Assembly: GCA_004835665.1 (NCBI GenBank)
Contig: RBKR01000015.1
Coordinates: 124,001 to 188,000, forward strand
DNA: 64,000 nucleotides
Origin: Phoma sp. XZ068
Lineage: Eukaryota > Ascomycota > Dothideomycetes > Pleosporales > Didymellaceae
Direction of reading: 5' to 3'
Part shown: in pieces, positions 33,452 through 44,813 of the stretch
Numbering within the stretch: the first letter of the stretch is position 1
Layout of the letters: each line of letters begins with the position of its first letter
Notes under the pieces: model-generated
Told to the model about the DNA's origin: nothing
Database searches by the model: none
What the model saw: the letters and a program-made list of their open reading frames with translations, nothing else
Made by a program: the position numbers and the translations under genes

Positions 33452-34371
33452 TGTTCGCCGTAAGACGGTGATATCAGCTCATAGCCCGTGCAGTTTCTTC
33501 CTATTCTGAGCGGTACGTGCTTGACGGTCTTGATGCAACGGTGAGGTGCAAAGGCAAGGGCGATGTTTTGTGCTCAAAGTGGAAGAATCTCGCCGGAAGC
33601 CCTCGCCCGATCGGGAATGGTTGTGGATGTCTGCCCCTCTTCCCGCTCTTCCCGGATGGCTGCACGTTCCAACATCAAGGACGAATCTCAGCCTTACTCT
33701 TGTCAAAGTGAGGAGTCGCTGGGCACAAGTTACAACGGCCTCGTGTTACTGCAAGCTGTCTCTGTTTGTGGCAAGACGGATTTCAATTCTTCAAGCGGCG
33801 AAGTTTAATGTGGAAGTAATTTCAAGCAATCCTGCCTCGTCCACATAACAAAGCCATTTCTCAAATTCGCGTTCGTAATGTCACCCTGGTTTCCTCTATC
33901 GACTCTTACAGCTGCTTCAGAATGACGTCTGCCTTCGACCTGCCGAGCTTTGCCTACTGTGCGCCGGTTGCTCAATCTGACTGTTCCCCGACCCCCTCCA
34001 GAATACACTAACGTCCAGTGTAATATGACCGTCTTGCCAACTTCTACATCGCCGGGTAAGAGTAGCTCCAAGGTAGAACGTTGTAAGTGAAGCTCTCGAG
34101 CATGTTAGAGGAGATTGAGTCGAAACGAGTCGCAAAGCGCCGAAACAATTGCCTGCCGCCAGGAACAGTAATATTTCGCCGAAAGCTTCGCACACCAACC
34201 CCAGATTTCACCCGCACGAACGAAATCCCCGCAGCCGCACACTTCCCCAGATTTCGTATATGCGGTTAGCTCCCGCCCTGGTCAACATACATAACATGCT
34301 GGAATCGCCGAGTGAAGAGCTGTATCTCAGCAGGAGACCATTCGAAGAGTCTTGACTCGCAACAGCCCGAA
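33452..34371. other. Intergenic between regulator and sugar transporter
   Basis: The 920-bp divergent region has several overlapping short open frames on both strands, none with a family signature or sensible splice set. I see no supported gene. Confidence 0.5.
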
Positions 34372-36099
34372 ATGGATCGCACAAGCACCAAGAAAGAATC
34401 CGTGGACGAGCACAACGAGTACGCGGTGGGAGACTCGGTATCCCTTAACCTTCAGCAAACGATTGCCTACGATGCTGGTGGACCGATGGGCATCATCCGC
34501 TCGCCATACGTCTTTGGCGCAGCGCTGCTGGCGTCCTTAGGAGGCTTCTCGTTTGGTTATGGTATGTCATAAGAAATAAACTGCATATCAATCAACCAAC
34601 ACATTGCCAGACCAGGGCGTTATCTCCTTGATTCTCGTCATGCCCCAGTTCCACAGCCACTTCCCCGAGACTGCGCCCGGACACGCTCGCTACGGATTTA
34701 ATGTTGGCTTCATGACCGGCATGCTCGAGCTGGGGGCGTTCATCGGCTGTCTGTTCTTCCCATACCTTGCCGATCGCATTTCTCGCAAGTGGGGACTGAC
34801 AGTTGCCACTGCCTTCTTCTGCGTCGGTGCTGTTTTCCAGACTGCAGCTTGGAACTACGGAAGTCTCGTCGCTGGTCGCTTTATTGGTGGTATTGGTGTT
34901 GGCACACTTGCCATGGGTGCACCGTTGTATATCTCTGAGATTGCGCCGCCGAACCTTCGAGGTTCCCTGCTGGTACTAGAAGCTATTAGCATTGTCATTG
35001 GTGCCATCATCGCGTACTGGATCACATACGGGACGAGGTGAGTGAGCCGATCCCGCCTGTTTTACTGCACTGACGCATGGTAGGTTCATCAGCGGCGAAT
35101 GGGCCTTCAGACTGCCCTTCCTCCTCCAGATGGTTCCAGCCCTACTGGTAGGAGGCGGCATCCACTTCTTCCCTTTCTCGCCCCGCTGGCTCGCTATGCG
35201 TGACCGCTACGAAGACAGCCTCTCCTCACTCGCCCAACTCCGCCGCCTACCACCCAGCGACTTCCAAGTGCAAGCCGAGTGGAAAGGTATTCTCGCGGAA
35301 GTCCAAACGCAGCGCGCCATTGTCCAACGGCAGCACCCCAACGCAGGGCCCTTGCGCGCCGAGTTGCTGCAGTGGCTCGACCTATTCAAGCCAAAGTACC
35401 TTCGTAGAACCACAATCGCCATCGCCATCCCCTTCTTCCAGCAGTTCTCCGGGATCAATGCATTCGTGTACTATGCGCCGACCTTCTTCGCCGCACTGGG
35501 CCAGGACTACGAAATGTCCCTCATTCTCTCCGGGATGGTCAATATCTGCCAGCTCGCCGCGGGAATACCAATATTCCTATACCTGGACCGGATCGGGCGA
35601 CGCAAGCTGGGTATTATCGGCGGCGTAGCGATGGGCATCCCGCATGTTATCATGGCGGGCGTAGTAGGCAAGTTCAGCGGGAATTGGGCTGCACACGAGG
35701 CCATGGGCTGGCTCGGTGTCGCTCTAATCTGTACGTCACCGTATACATGCTTCATTTGAACATCTTGCTAATAGAATACATCCAGACATCTACGTCCTCA
35801 CCTACGCATCCTCCTACGGCCCTCTCGCATGGACACTCCCCGCGGAACTCTTCCCCAACTCCAAACGCGCCAAGGGCGTCGGGCTCGCGACGGCGACCAT
35901 CTGGCTCGCCAACTTCATCATCGGGGTCGTGGTGCCAGAGATGGTGATCCATCTGGGGTGGGGCACGTACCTGTTCTTCGGGTGTTTCTGTTTCGCGGCT
36001 GCGGTGTTCTCGTACTTCGCTGTGCCTGAGACGTCAGGGAGGAGTCTGGAGCAGATTGCGGAGTTGTTTGGGGATGATTTGCGGGAGGAGGTGGAGTGA
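34372..36099 (+). CDS. MFS sugar transporter
   Basis: Four exons (34372-34561, 34611-35037, 35084-35730, 35786-36099) give 525 aa, standard for 12-helix sugar porters. Signatures in order: GGFSFGYDQG in helix 1 (completed by splicing), DRISRKWG in the loop between helices 2 and 3, GRFIGGIGVG, SPRWLAM before the cytoplasmic loop, QQFSGINAFVYYAP in helix 7, DRIGRRKLG, PAELFP in helix 10 and PETSGRSLEQI after helix 12. It should import hexoses or related sugars across the plasma membrane by proton symport. The substrate cannot be read from the sequence. The start gives a 50-residue hydrophilic N terminus, normal for the family. Confidence 0.93.
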
Positions 36100-36599
36100 G
36101 ACTCAGGAAATCTTCTTATATACCTGTGCATGGAGGCTGGATGTATCTTTTAAAGCAAACAGGTAGGCCAGACATATACCAAGCGCTCATAACTCTTGCG
36201 GGTGGGATGGATCAGCAGTGATAAGAAACCATACAATCGAACCAGAGAAAAAGGAACCTATCTTGAGAAAGCAACACCGGCTTCTGCACAAGCAAACATA
36301 CGTCGAATGCATCCTGCCCTTTTTGAGGAGACTAAAGCAAACCAAAGCATTTTCGGTTTGCGTAAGGATTTTAGACATACACCCAGAGGCACGTGTACAT
36401 GTTCCGTACGCATCGTCGTCTCGTGCAATGTGGTTAGATGCATGCGTAAGAACGACCCAGGAGCGACAAAGTAGAGGTAGTTTTGGATTAAGTCCGTAAA
36501 CGCAGGAAGTCATGATGGACTAAAGATGGGATTTTGAGACAGACCCCAAGCTACATAATCAAAAAAACGTTAGAGTTGTGATCGATAGGATCGGGATCA

Positions 36600-38230
36600 T
36601 GAAGAAGAAATACTCGCATCCGAAGACGAGGCTCGTATACCCCTGTTGAGCATCGACATAGTTCTTTGGGATGAAGTAGACCTCGACCTAATCCATGACA
36701 AATGTCGGAATCCATTTCTACCATATTTTATCCATAACGAGAGCAGTCAGATCAAGAAGATCTTTCTTCTTTTGCAGACCACAGGGCAGAGCGATCATGA
36801 GTGTCTAGACTTTTCGTCTTAGGGTGTAGAAAGTACAATGGCATGCGATCGCAGCGATATCTTAGCGATCCTCGTGAGATAATAATGGATTCAGTCAGAC
36901 ATGGCGACAAGTTACATTGAATTTGTAAATAAAGTGATTTTTCCTGTCTCAGTCGCAGAGGGAAGAGAAGAACATTTGTTGTAATCGTGTGAATTTGGTA
37001 GCACACGGGCAGAGCGAACATGGGTCGTCTTCTATGATGGTTTTGAGTGTATAATGTGCAAAGGAAGGGAAGCAGTATGAAGAATATAAAACAAGTTTCC
37101 GCTGTTTATATTGAAGAAGACCGGTCAGGATTCGGGCGGACATGACGTCAAATCGTACCGCATTTGTGTAAATAGGGAGGCTTCCTATCTGAGTTGCAGA
37201 CGGCAGAGAAGAACATTCATCACCTTATCATCTCTTTCGGAGCACAAGGCCACAGCAGAACATGCTTTTTCTTTGATGGAGTTCCCAGATCTTCAAAGGC
37301 TGACAGACGGTAAGAGGAATCATCAGAGAAGTTTCCATGCCTTCGTGTGGAATAACAAGCGATGTAGTCGGATGTACTGACCAGCCGTAGGAGAACAAGT
37401 AAGTAAATGACAGGTCATCAATTCTCTTGGAGGCAGACGGAGGAGCAGAATATGAAGTTTTTTGGGGGGCAAAACGAGACAGCAGATCATGGGTTCTCCG
37501 GAACATCGTTTTCGAATCTGCAAAGACTGATAGACAGTCGGAAGAGTACAAGACAAGGTTGAGTTCCCTCATGTCGGGATCGGTATCAGGATTCAATAGC
37601 AGCGTATGCATCTACATTGACACAGCGGCCGCACCAACATATAGGTGAACGACAGGAACTTCTTGTCGGCGGAGGGAGGCAGTAGAATGTTATCATCTTG
37701 TCGTCGCTTTTGGAGCGCAAGGGCAGAGCCGAACATAAATTATGTCCTATAGCATTTTCGAGTCTTTAAAGAAAGGCAGATAGAAAGACGAGTACAAGAC
37801 AAGCATTCGTTCTTTTATGTCGAAATCGAGATTCAACAACAGGATTGCATCGACATCCACACAGCAGCCGCGGTAACATGTGAGGCCCATGCAGTTGTTT
37901 TTATCAGCAGAGGGAGGCAGGCAGCAGAGCATATCCCAAGAGCCATCAGCTTTTAAGTCGAAAGTAAGAAAAAGAACAGCGGGTGTTCAATCTTCCAGTA
38001 GAGTGTGCTTTCGAGCAACACACAGAACATGTGTACCATTCTTCTGGTTTTGCGTAGGAAATACGAATGGTTTTTTGGCAGGCACACCATTTCGCATTCT
38101 GACAGATATTTTCGAAAGCAGGCAGAATAGTTCAAAAGCATCGTCTTTTGAGTAGAACATAGTAGTGAAGCATAGTAGATACGCAATGATCCATGTTTTG
38201 AAGAATTTTGAACGGCAGCAGAACATTTAA
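36600..38230. repeat. Degenerate tandem array, about 238-bp period
   Basis: Landmarks recur at a constant step: the GAGGGAAGAGAAGAACAT-type box at about 36957, 37195, 37432, 37670 and 37910, and the GGGCAGAGCGAACATG-type box at about 37006, 37245, 37478 and 37720 (with a diverged copy near 36783). The spacing of both series is 235-240 bp. Copies are only partly similar, so the array is old. The period is not a multiple of three, and the short open frames inside it have no family signature. Composition is normal, so RIP has not taken the array to saturation. No known satellite is recognised. Confidence 0.72.
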
Positions 38231-38711
38231 TTCTCATCAGTTGAATTTGAAAAGGCAGCGAGAACAGACATTTGGAAGATGTGCGCGTTTTTGACATTGA
38301 CGGAAAAGAAAGATGGGTGCAGGAGGAGAGACGTCAAGTGGGCAGACGAGGTTTTGTTTTATACACGCGCCACGAAGCAAACAGTCAACTCGCCCGAGCA
38401 GCTGAACCAATAATACAAACAGCCGGAGTCTATTCGCAGTTCAGATTTCATTATGCAGCATTACACCGCCCCGTCTACGTCTACGCTGAAATGCCCAAAA
38501 ACGCCATACCATGTACCGACCAACCATGCAGCTGCAGCGCAGCAAGAGTGGAGAGTAAAGCAACTTTTCCGTCCCAAACGCCATAAATGCTCTGCAAAAT
38601 CGTCCTCGCCCTTATTGTATATCCTTCGTCTCCAGAACATGTACAAACCCATACACAATCCACCCCTCCTCGCTACCTCCCCATCTTCACAGTCGCCACG
38701 GTTCAGATATC

Positions 38712-39733
38712 TCACTCCAACCGCCCCATCATCGCCCCCCTAACCTTTGTATTAACAACCCCACCCACCCCAAACGCAGGAACAATCCGCCCAATCCGCG
38801 CAACAGCCGACATCCCCCAATTCTTCACCACCTGTCTCACCCGCCCCTCCTTCCCTCCCATCCCCACACCGGGCCTATTATACAAATCTAGCCCCAGCAA
38901 GTGCAACGGCGTACTCACGAACTGTATAGCCGCGGGTGTAACGAACTGCGCGACCGACGCAGCGCCGATATATTTCTTCACTTCGTCGCCCATGTACGCT
39001 TCGATTTTGGGGGCGAAGAGAGGGGGGAGGTTGAACGAGGCGAAGATGGTGAGGCAGTCGCGGATTGTGAAGAGGGCGAATGTGGGGAGGGGGACGGGGC
39101 GTTTTGATCCCGGTGTGCCGAAGAGCTGGGTGAATTGGGAGTCTTTGTAGAGGCAGAGTGCGAGGTTGGAGGAGGATGTTGCGAGGAACTTTGTTGTGCC
39201 GGCGGTGGTGGTGGAGTAGGGAGTTGAGGTGCGGGCGGAGGAGATGGTGTCGATGGTGTTGGCGGTGAAGTAGGTACCGAAGTAGAGACTCTGGGGGATC
39301 GCAAGTTAGCTCTGCTCTGCTCTGCTCTGCTCACTCTTTTGTATGGTAGCGGTGGGAGGTAAGAGGGACGTACGAAGATCAGCGCGAATGGCCGACTGCC
39401 TACAAATCGGTGCGGTTTCATCAGCATCTCCCTCGCGCTCTTCTTCAAGCTCTCGCCCAGTGTATTCCTCCCACTCGCATTCTCAATAATGCCCTTATCA
39501 ATCACCGTAATAACCGGCGCAACAAGCGCCCCCGCAGCGCCAGCAGCCAGCGCATCGCTCCCGAGTCGCAGACCCAATTTATCCGTATTCCACTCGCGGG
39601 TGGTGGTTGCTTTGGCAGTCGTCATGGCGGCCGTAGGCGAGGATATCGACGGCTTCGGTAGCGCGTCCCTCAGGACAACAGGCTCGTCGCCGAGTGCGAG
39701 AGACGTCTTGATATGTTTCTGCTCTTCCCCCAT
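38712..39733 (-). CDS. Conserved fungal membrane protein of unknown function
   Basis: Two exons (39374-39733, 38712-39290) give 312 aa. After a hydrophilic N terminus of about 55 residues there is a Gly/Ala-rich segment (LAAGAAGALVAPVITV), an amphipathic region (SLKKSAREMLMKPHRFVGS), then several moderately hydrophobic stretches including FALIFSLYFGTY, FTIRDCLTIFASFNLPP and FVTPAAIQFVSTPLHLLGLDLYNRP. The pattern suggests an organelle membrane protein, possibly mitochondrial, though no clear targeting peptide precedes the first ATG. I recognise it as a conserved fungal hypothetical protein but cannot name a function. The 83-nt intron is longer than others here and contains a pentanucleotide repeat. 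Confidence 0.75.
39310..39332. repeat. CTGCT pentanucleotide microsatellite in intron
   Basis: About four and a half CTGCT units lie inside the intron of the membrane-protein gene, next to its branch-site region. Length changes here would alter the intron but not the protein. Confidence 0.9.
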
Positions 39734-40333
39734 TGCAGCTTCCTCCTGTGACTGACGAACTCTCTCTTTCTGTGCTGCATGTAACGTTGCGCACGCGGCT
39801 GTTGACGGTTCGATAGCTCTGCGCGCGTAAGCGATTGAACGCCGTGATGGAACGCCGTGGTGAACGAGGGCAGCGCTGCACAATTGATTGCTAGCAAGCA
39901 GGAATGACTTTTCAGACGAGATTAAGGGAAAAAGAAGACATGCAGAGGTCCAGGGAATCGTACGATAACACTATCTAGCTTGACGCTGACGCGCTGAACT
40001 TTCCGCTCATCGGCCTTTGATCGCACGAACTCCGAGCCGGCTTCGGGATGCCCAATTGAACGGCTACTTATCCGAACACCACCACTTTTACTCCAGGTGG
40101 TGAAGGGTAGTCTCGGGTAAGCCATGTATAGCACGATATCGGGCGCGCCATGTCTTCGTCTCGCCCAGACCCGTTGCGAAAGACGGGGCCCCGCGGTGGA
40201 GGGTAGCTTCGGCTGAGCGATCTCCGTGTAGAGACCCTGAGCGCGTTGCAGACGTCACCTTGTGCGACTGTGTAGAGCAAAATCGTCACTTCATTATTAA
40301 ACGTACAAAGCATAATCAAACAAAATCGTAGCC
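39734..40333. other. Intergenic, no gene seen
   Basis: The region upstream of the membrane-protein gene is open on the minus strand to 39883 but without an ATG. The rest shows no supported feature. A CCACCACTTTTACTCCAGGTGGTG inverted repeat lies near 40079-40102. Confidence 0.5.
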
Positions 40334-41594
40334 TCATGCCATCGTCTTCGGACTGGTAGGCATTGCCCCCAAACTCACTCCACTCCTATCCCCCAGACTA
40401 GCCGGCACAGTGATGAACGGCTTCCACTTCTCCTGCTTCTCATCTCCTTGTTTCTCATCTTCATATGTGATCTCCGGAAACAGCTTCGCAGTGTCCATCT
40501 CCAATGGATCAATCTGCGGCTTCCTCCCCACCTTCGGGCTCACAATCTCCGCCACCTTGCGTCCAGACGCCAGGCGCTCAGCGCGTTCCTTGCGCTTGAA
40601 CAGCAGGCGCAGGAAGGGTACGGACGCAGATATGATGCCACTGTTTGTCTCGACCTGGCCCCAGAGAAGAAGGTCGGCACCGTAGATGGCCGAGTTCCAG
40701 GGTGAGGCCGCCCAGAGCGTCATAACGCGCATGCGGACTGAAGATGCGACGATGGCTAGCACGCCGACGGAGAAGATGCCCACTAGAGCCAGTCGCTGGC
40801 GCAATGGCACACTCAGACTGAGCAGAGTAGGGATCGGTATAAGAAGGATGACGACATCGCTGAATAGGTTCAAGGCCGCCGTGAGCAGAAAGTATATCGT
40901 TGGGTCGTAGCATTGCACTTTGGGTGCGTTTGGGTTTGGCACTGTGTCGAATTGGGCAAAGTAGGCGTCCGTGTTCCATGCGTCCGACACCTTCCTGCAT
41001 TGGAACGTCGCAGCGATGGCCGCACCCAGGGAGTAAAGCGCGACGAAGATGATGGTACCGTTCACGACATGTCGTAGCATCCGGTGCGATGCGATGCCCT
41101 TGAAGAAGTAGAGTATGCTGAGTTTGACAAAGCAGAGTGCCACAACATAGGATATGCGGTACAACCACCATGTTATCATAACGCCTTTGACATGGTGTGC
41201 TATAAGAGGGCGTTTCGCCTGCAGAGATGTCAGTCCAGCTCAATGCCGATAAAAAGGATTTCAGTACCGGTATGCGATAAAAACTCGGTCGCATATGACT
41301 ACTTGTCTCATCCATTTCGTAGTTTATGGCCAAGTTTCCCCAGGAGAGTACCTGAATTGTCAGTGAGCGATTCAAGACACAATGAACAAAAGCGTACCAG
41401 AGCAACGAGCATGAGGTGATCCGTTGCTGTTACAGTCCCGACGAGAAAATATCGACAATAATAGCGCTTCATTCACGTTAATGTCTGACAATCGTACTTG
41501 GCACATACGGGCATACCAATGCTACCACTAAAGTCGACAATCCTGTCAAGGCACACCCCACGATCACCACAATGAAGCCTGGACGCAGGTACAT
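40334..41594 (-). CDS. Rhodopsin-domain integral membrane protein (Pth11-like group)
   Basis: Four exons (41517-41594, 41398-41466, 41268-41351, 40334-41218) sum to 1116 nt, 371 aa. Seven hydrophobic helices can be followed: GFIVVIVGCALTGLS, HLMLVALVLSWG, ITWWLYRISYVVALCF, GTIIFVALYSLGAAI, YFLLTAALNLFSDVVILLI, RLALVGIFSVGVLAIVAS and a final segment ending SGIISASVPFLR. The conserved pattern of this fungal family, DAWN after helix 4, QC, D in helix 5 and a W-S-x-x-E-like site (WGQVETNSGII), is visible. The cytoplasmic tail is charged. Family members include the surface-sensing protein Pth11, but this one lacks a CFEM domain. Role: possible receptor or unknown. Confidence 0.88.
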
Positions 41595-43654
41595 GTCGCA
41601 AATGATCTAGGAGCAGCTAGAGAGCTGACGCTGGTCGCAAGGGTGTTGAAATTGAAGTGGGTGGCAATCATCAAACGCACACCTAACGAGTGGTCGTACA
41701 GAAGAAAAAGAGAGAAAGGACGTGCGGGAGTCTCAATAGTGAGAAGAAGTAAGATCACCTCCTATCCTACTGAAGGGTGCCGTCGGAACGGCACGTTTCC
41801 CCGGAATCTGCACGCCATCACCAAGCCTGTGACATGTACCCATGCAGCTGCGGGCATGCGAGCACGTTACAGGGCATTGCCGTGATGCGAATGGTGTGCC
41901 GGGCCTGAGGAGCAAATTTAGACCCGAGCATTGGATCGGGTGTCGATCCGCATCAAGTGGAGGCGTCGTTGGAACAGGTCTGCGGTTGGGGTAGCTGGTT
42001 TTTTACCAAGTTGACCACGTTCAAGGTACGGGATCTCGAACCATATTAGACCCAGCAATATAAATGATACGGCTCAAAAGCAGCAGATTGAACCGTGCGC
42101 GACCAAATCGATCTGTTGAGTGTATCGCCTGAGTGTTAGGATTGCGCATCTTCCCACAAAAGATCGCCCTAATACGCTATGTTTGCACATCTGTTTCGTA
42201 ATTTGATCAATTGTGTCGTTCGTATCCTCTCTGGTATTGCCTAGGGGGCAGGATTGTAAGGTGAATGTCTGAGATATTAGGCTGAAACGCGGCAGAAATG
42301 TTCGCTTGGCCATGTCGATGACCAACCAAAACCATGCTTGTCAGCCTTTGGGGACCACACCAGGATACTGTACAGCCGAGTATATTGATATAGGGACGAA
42401 ACAGCATGGAAAGACATCCTGATGGCGCCGAAGAAAGCTCAAGTGACCGGCAGGGTCCGCGGAGGACCGGCAGACTTGATTCCGGCGATGGGATGTTGTG
42501 TGGAGGAAGACAATCCTAGAAGTCGTCACATCGACAGGTTGGTGATGGGGGTTTCGAAGATTGTAAGGAACCAGCCTGTTCATGAGACCGTATATCGTCG
42601 CCGTATTCAGCGTATATAAACGACAGCCATTGTGTGAGCAAACCACACCCTCTAAGACACAACAGGAGGACACAATGAACAAGAGGTGAAAACAATGTTA
42701 CAACACTTGCATAGTAAACAATGAGTGTCGATAAACAGTTTCGTGTGGGTGCTGGAGGTGTTGATATTAAAGGAAGACTGAAGAGAGAACATAGTAGATC
42801 AGACGCTTGCTAGAAGAGGAAGGTTTGCCCGGTTGCAAGCAAGCGCAGAACGACTGTTCAGGCAACCTCGGCACCAGGTCAAGGCTGTAGTTCATTCAGC
42901 GATAAGCTTCAAAGCTCAGTAGAAGTTGCGCGATTGTCGCATCGTCCGCGCTGAACGGCGGTTCACGGCTCTGCAGGATGCGCTAGCAGGGGCCAACAAC
43001 GTGAGCGAGGATGATCGTGAATGACTCACTTTCTGGCGTTATGATTGGCTCACCCAGGTACAACGTCAGTGGACCCTGAACTGAACCACGAAAAGGGCGA
43101 GATGGGAGAAGGGCGCAGCTGATGGGTAGACGGGTGCGGACAAACAAGTGACTTCGTCCGAAGTTGAATTGATGGTTGAAGAGGTTGGAGCAGGGGACAC
43201 AAGCGACATTGATTCTGCGCATTCGTGCTCAAATGTTCTGAAGTAGCATAGTGCTCTCCTCCAGCAACGACGGGCAATTGCTCATGTCGACTCATGCTGA
43301 CCACCAATCTGTGCAAGATGAGTAGGAAGTCGTCCGCTTCAGGTATGAGAGTGAGTGATGAAGTGTGAGTAGATGTGATGCTGTGTTGCTGCCGTGAATA
43401 GTGTATTAAAGAGGTACATCGTGAACTCGTCACTGGAATACATGCAAGACAGCGTGGACAGTGACTGAGTAAGTACCATATTTCCATTCCTAAGCAGCCT
43501 CAGAGATTAAATCCTATATTTGCCGATGTGATACCGCCCTGAACAGGCGTGTAATGATCGACCTTATCTTCCGACATCGTCTGAAAGGAGGCATTGAACA
43601 GCGTTCGATAAATCAAACTATGAAAGACAAAAACGCTAACGATAAAGACGCAAG
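41595..43654. other. Two-kilobase gene-poor interval
   Basis: Short open frames occur on both strands (for example 42341-42682 and 43050-43487 on the minus strand), but none has a family motif, a convincing start with introns, or a signal peptide. I see no tRNA or repeat. It may hold long untranslated leaders or regulatory DNA for the flanking genes. Confidence 0.5.
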
Positions 43655-44611
43655 TTACTTTTGCGAACGGAGCAGCGCACGGAGAGCCTCGACTTCGCCC
43701 TCGAGCTTAGCACAGCGGACTTTCCAGTCATCACGTTCGGACTTGACTTCCTTGAGCTCAGACTCGAGACCAGACATCTGGTCAACGCGCTTTTGCCGGT
43801 AGCGGCGAGCGGCAAGGGTGTTGGCTTTGCGCTTCTCAACCTTGGAAGGAGGTTCGGTGGGAGGACTGCTTTTTGTTGAGGTTGACAATCTGGTATGTGG
43901 AGATTGTTCTGGTGAGTACGAATTCCGGTTGTGAATACTTGTCGAAGAGGAACCAGACTGTGAACGGTCTGCTTTTATAAGTATTAGATGTCAGGGAGAA
44001 TGGGTAGCTACTTACTGGGCTCCATCGGGGTGGACATGTTTGCGTTGAGTGATGTATGTGTATCAGATGCCATAGCGAGGAGAGTGATTTGCTCTTCGGC
44101 GGTCATGACCAGTGGAAGACCTCCGGAAGTGCGGCCGTGTTGGAGTGCATTGCCAGAGAACTGCTCAGTGGCGGCAGTGGGTAGAGAAAGGGAGTTCCAG
44201 TTTGCAGTATCGTAGAAGGTGTTGTCGGTAGCAGTCAGATTGGAGAACGAAGAAGTGGAAGCCAAGGGAAGTGAGGTATCAAGAAGTGCACTGCTGGAAT
44301 CGGCAGTGGTGAAGGTTAAGTCATGGTCCCAACTAATAGGTGGCGGTCCATGGTGGCTTGGCAGCTGTTCCCAGTTGTCGCGGTGCTGAACCAGGTCAGT
44401 ACTCGTCCGGGAGTGGCAGCGGCAGCCGGTGACTTACAGAAGAAAGTGACGAAGCGTTTGCTTGGGACGAACTGCATGTTGGCTGAGGTATACTGCATTG
44501 CGAAATGTCAAAGAGCGGGTCCTGATACCCGCTGGTGAAATCTAGGAACTCGTCAAAGGAAATTGAAGCGGAGGAAAAGCCCTCTCGGTGTCGACCTGAA
44601 GAGGGCGGGGT
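43655..44611 (-). CDS. bZIP transcription factor (5' exon not located)
   Basis: Exons 43655-43968, 44016-44385 and 44438 to at least 44611 join in phase. The C terminus is a basic region, KRKANTLAARRYRQKR, followed by a leucine-zipper with heptads through LESELKEV, KLEGEVEALRALL, as in Gcn4-type factors. The central part is Ser/Thr/Gln-rich with acidic and aromatic patches (SFDEFLDF, LFDIS, WDHDLTF) that fit activation motifs. The first exon given here is open but has no ATG. It starts at a good splice acceptor (polypyrimidine then CAG, 44596-44598), so a further 5' exon should lie upstream. That places it close to, or overlapping, the divergent ribosomal-protein gene that starts at 44814. 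It acts in the nucleus; targets are unknown. Confidence 0.82.
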
Positions 44612-44813
44612 TTAGGATGAGGAGTGTAAGAGGGAGCGGACGCCTCAGGCTTTAAGAAGGGCGGAGTGCCAGGCTTAGCGTGTGCCCGTCCAAGGTCGAG
44701 CAGTGCATGCCGGTCAGATCGGCGCTCGGGCCATCCAACCAGCAGAGCGCTACCCGCAGCGCAACTTTCGATGCACAGCCGCCCTTTTACGTCCGCAGCA
44801 ATTCACCCTCGCC

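Noticed and set aside
33546..33848. A 100-codon plus-strand frame between the regulator and the sugar transporter
   Set aside because: Several overlapping frames of similar size occur on both strands and none has a motif, a signal peptide or consistent splice sites.
37228..37611. A 127-codon minus-strand frame in the 238-bp array
   Set aside because: The repeat step is not a multiple of three and equivalent frames in other units are broken, so a protein-coding role is unlikely.
42030..42060. A possible tRNA tail, from TCTCGAACC near 42030
   Set aside because: No acceptor-stem partner or anticodon arm could be folded around it.
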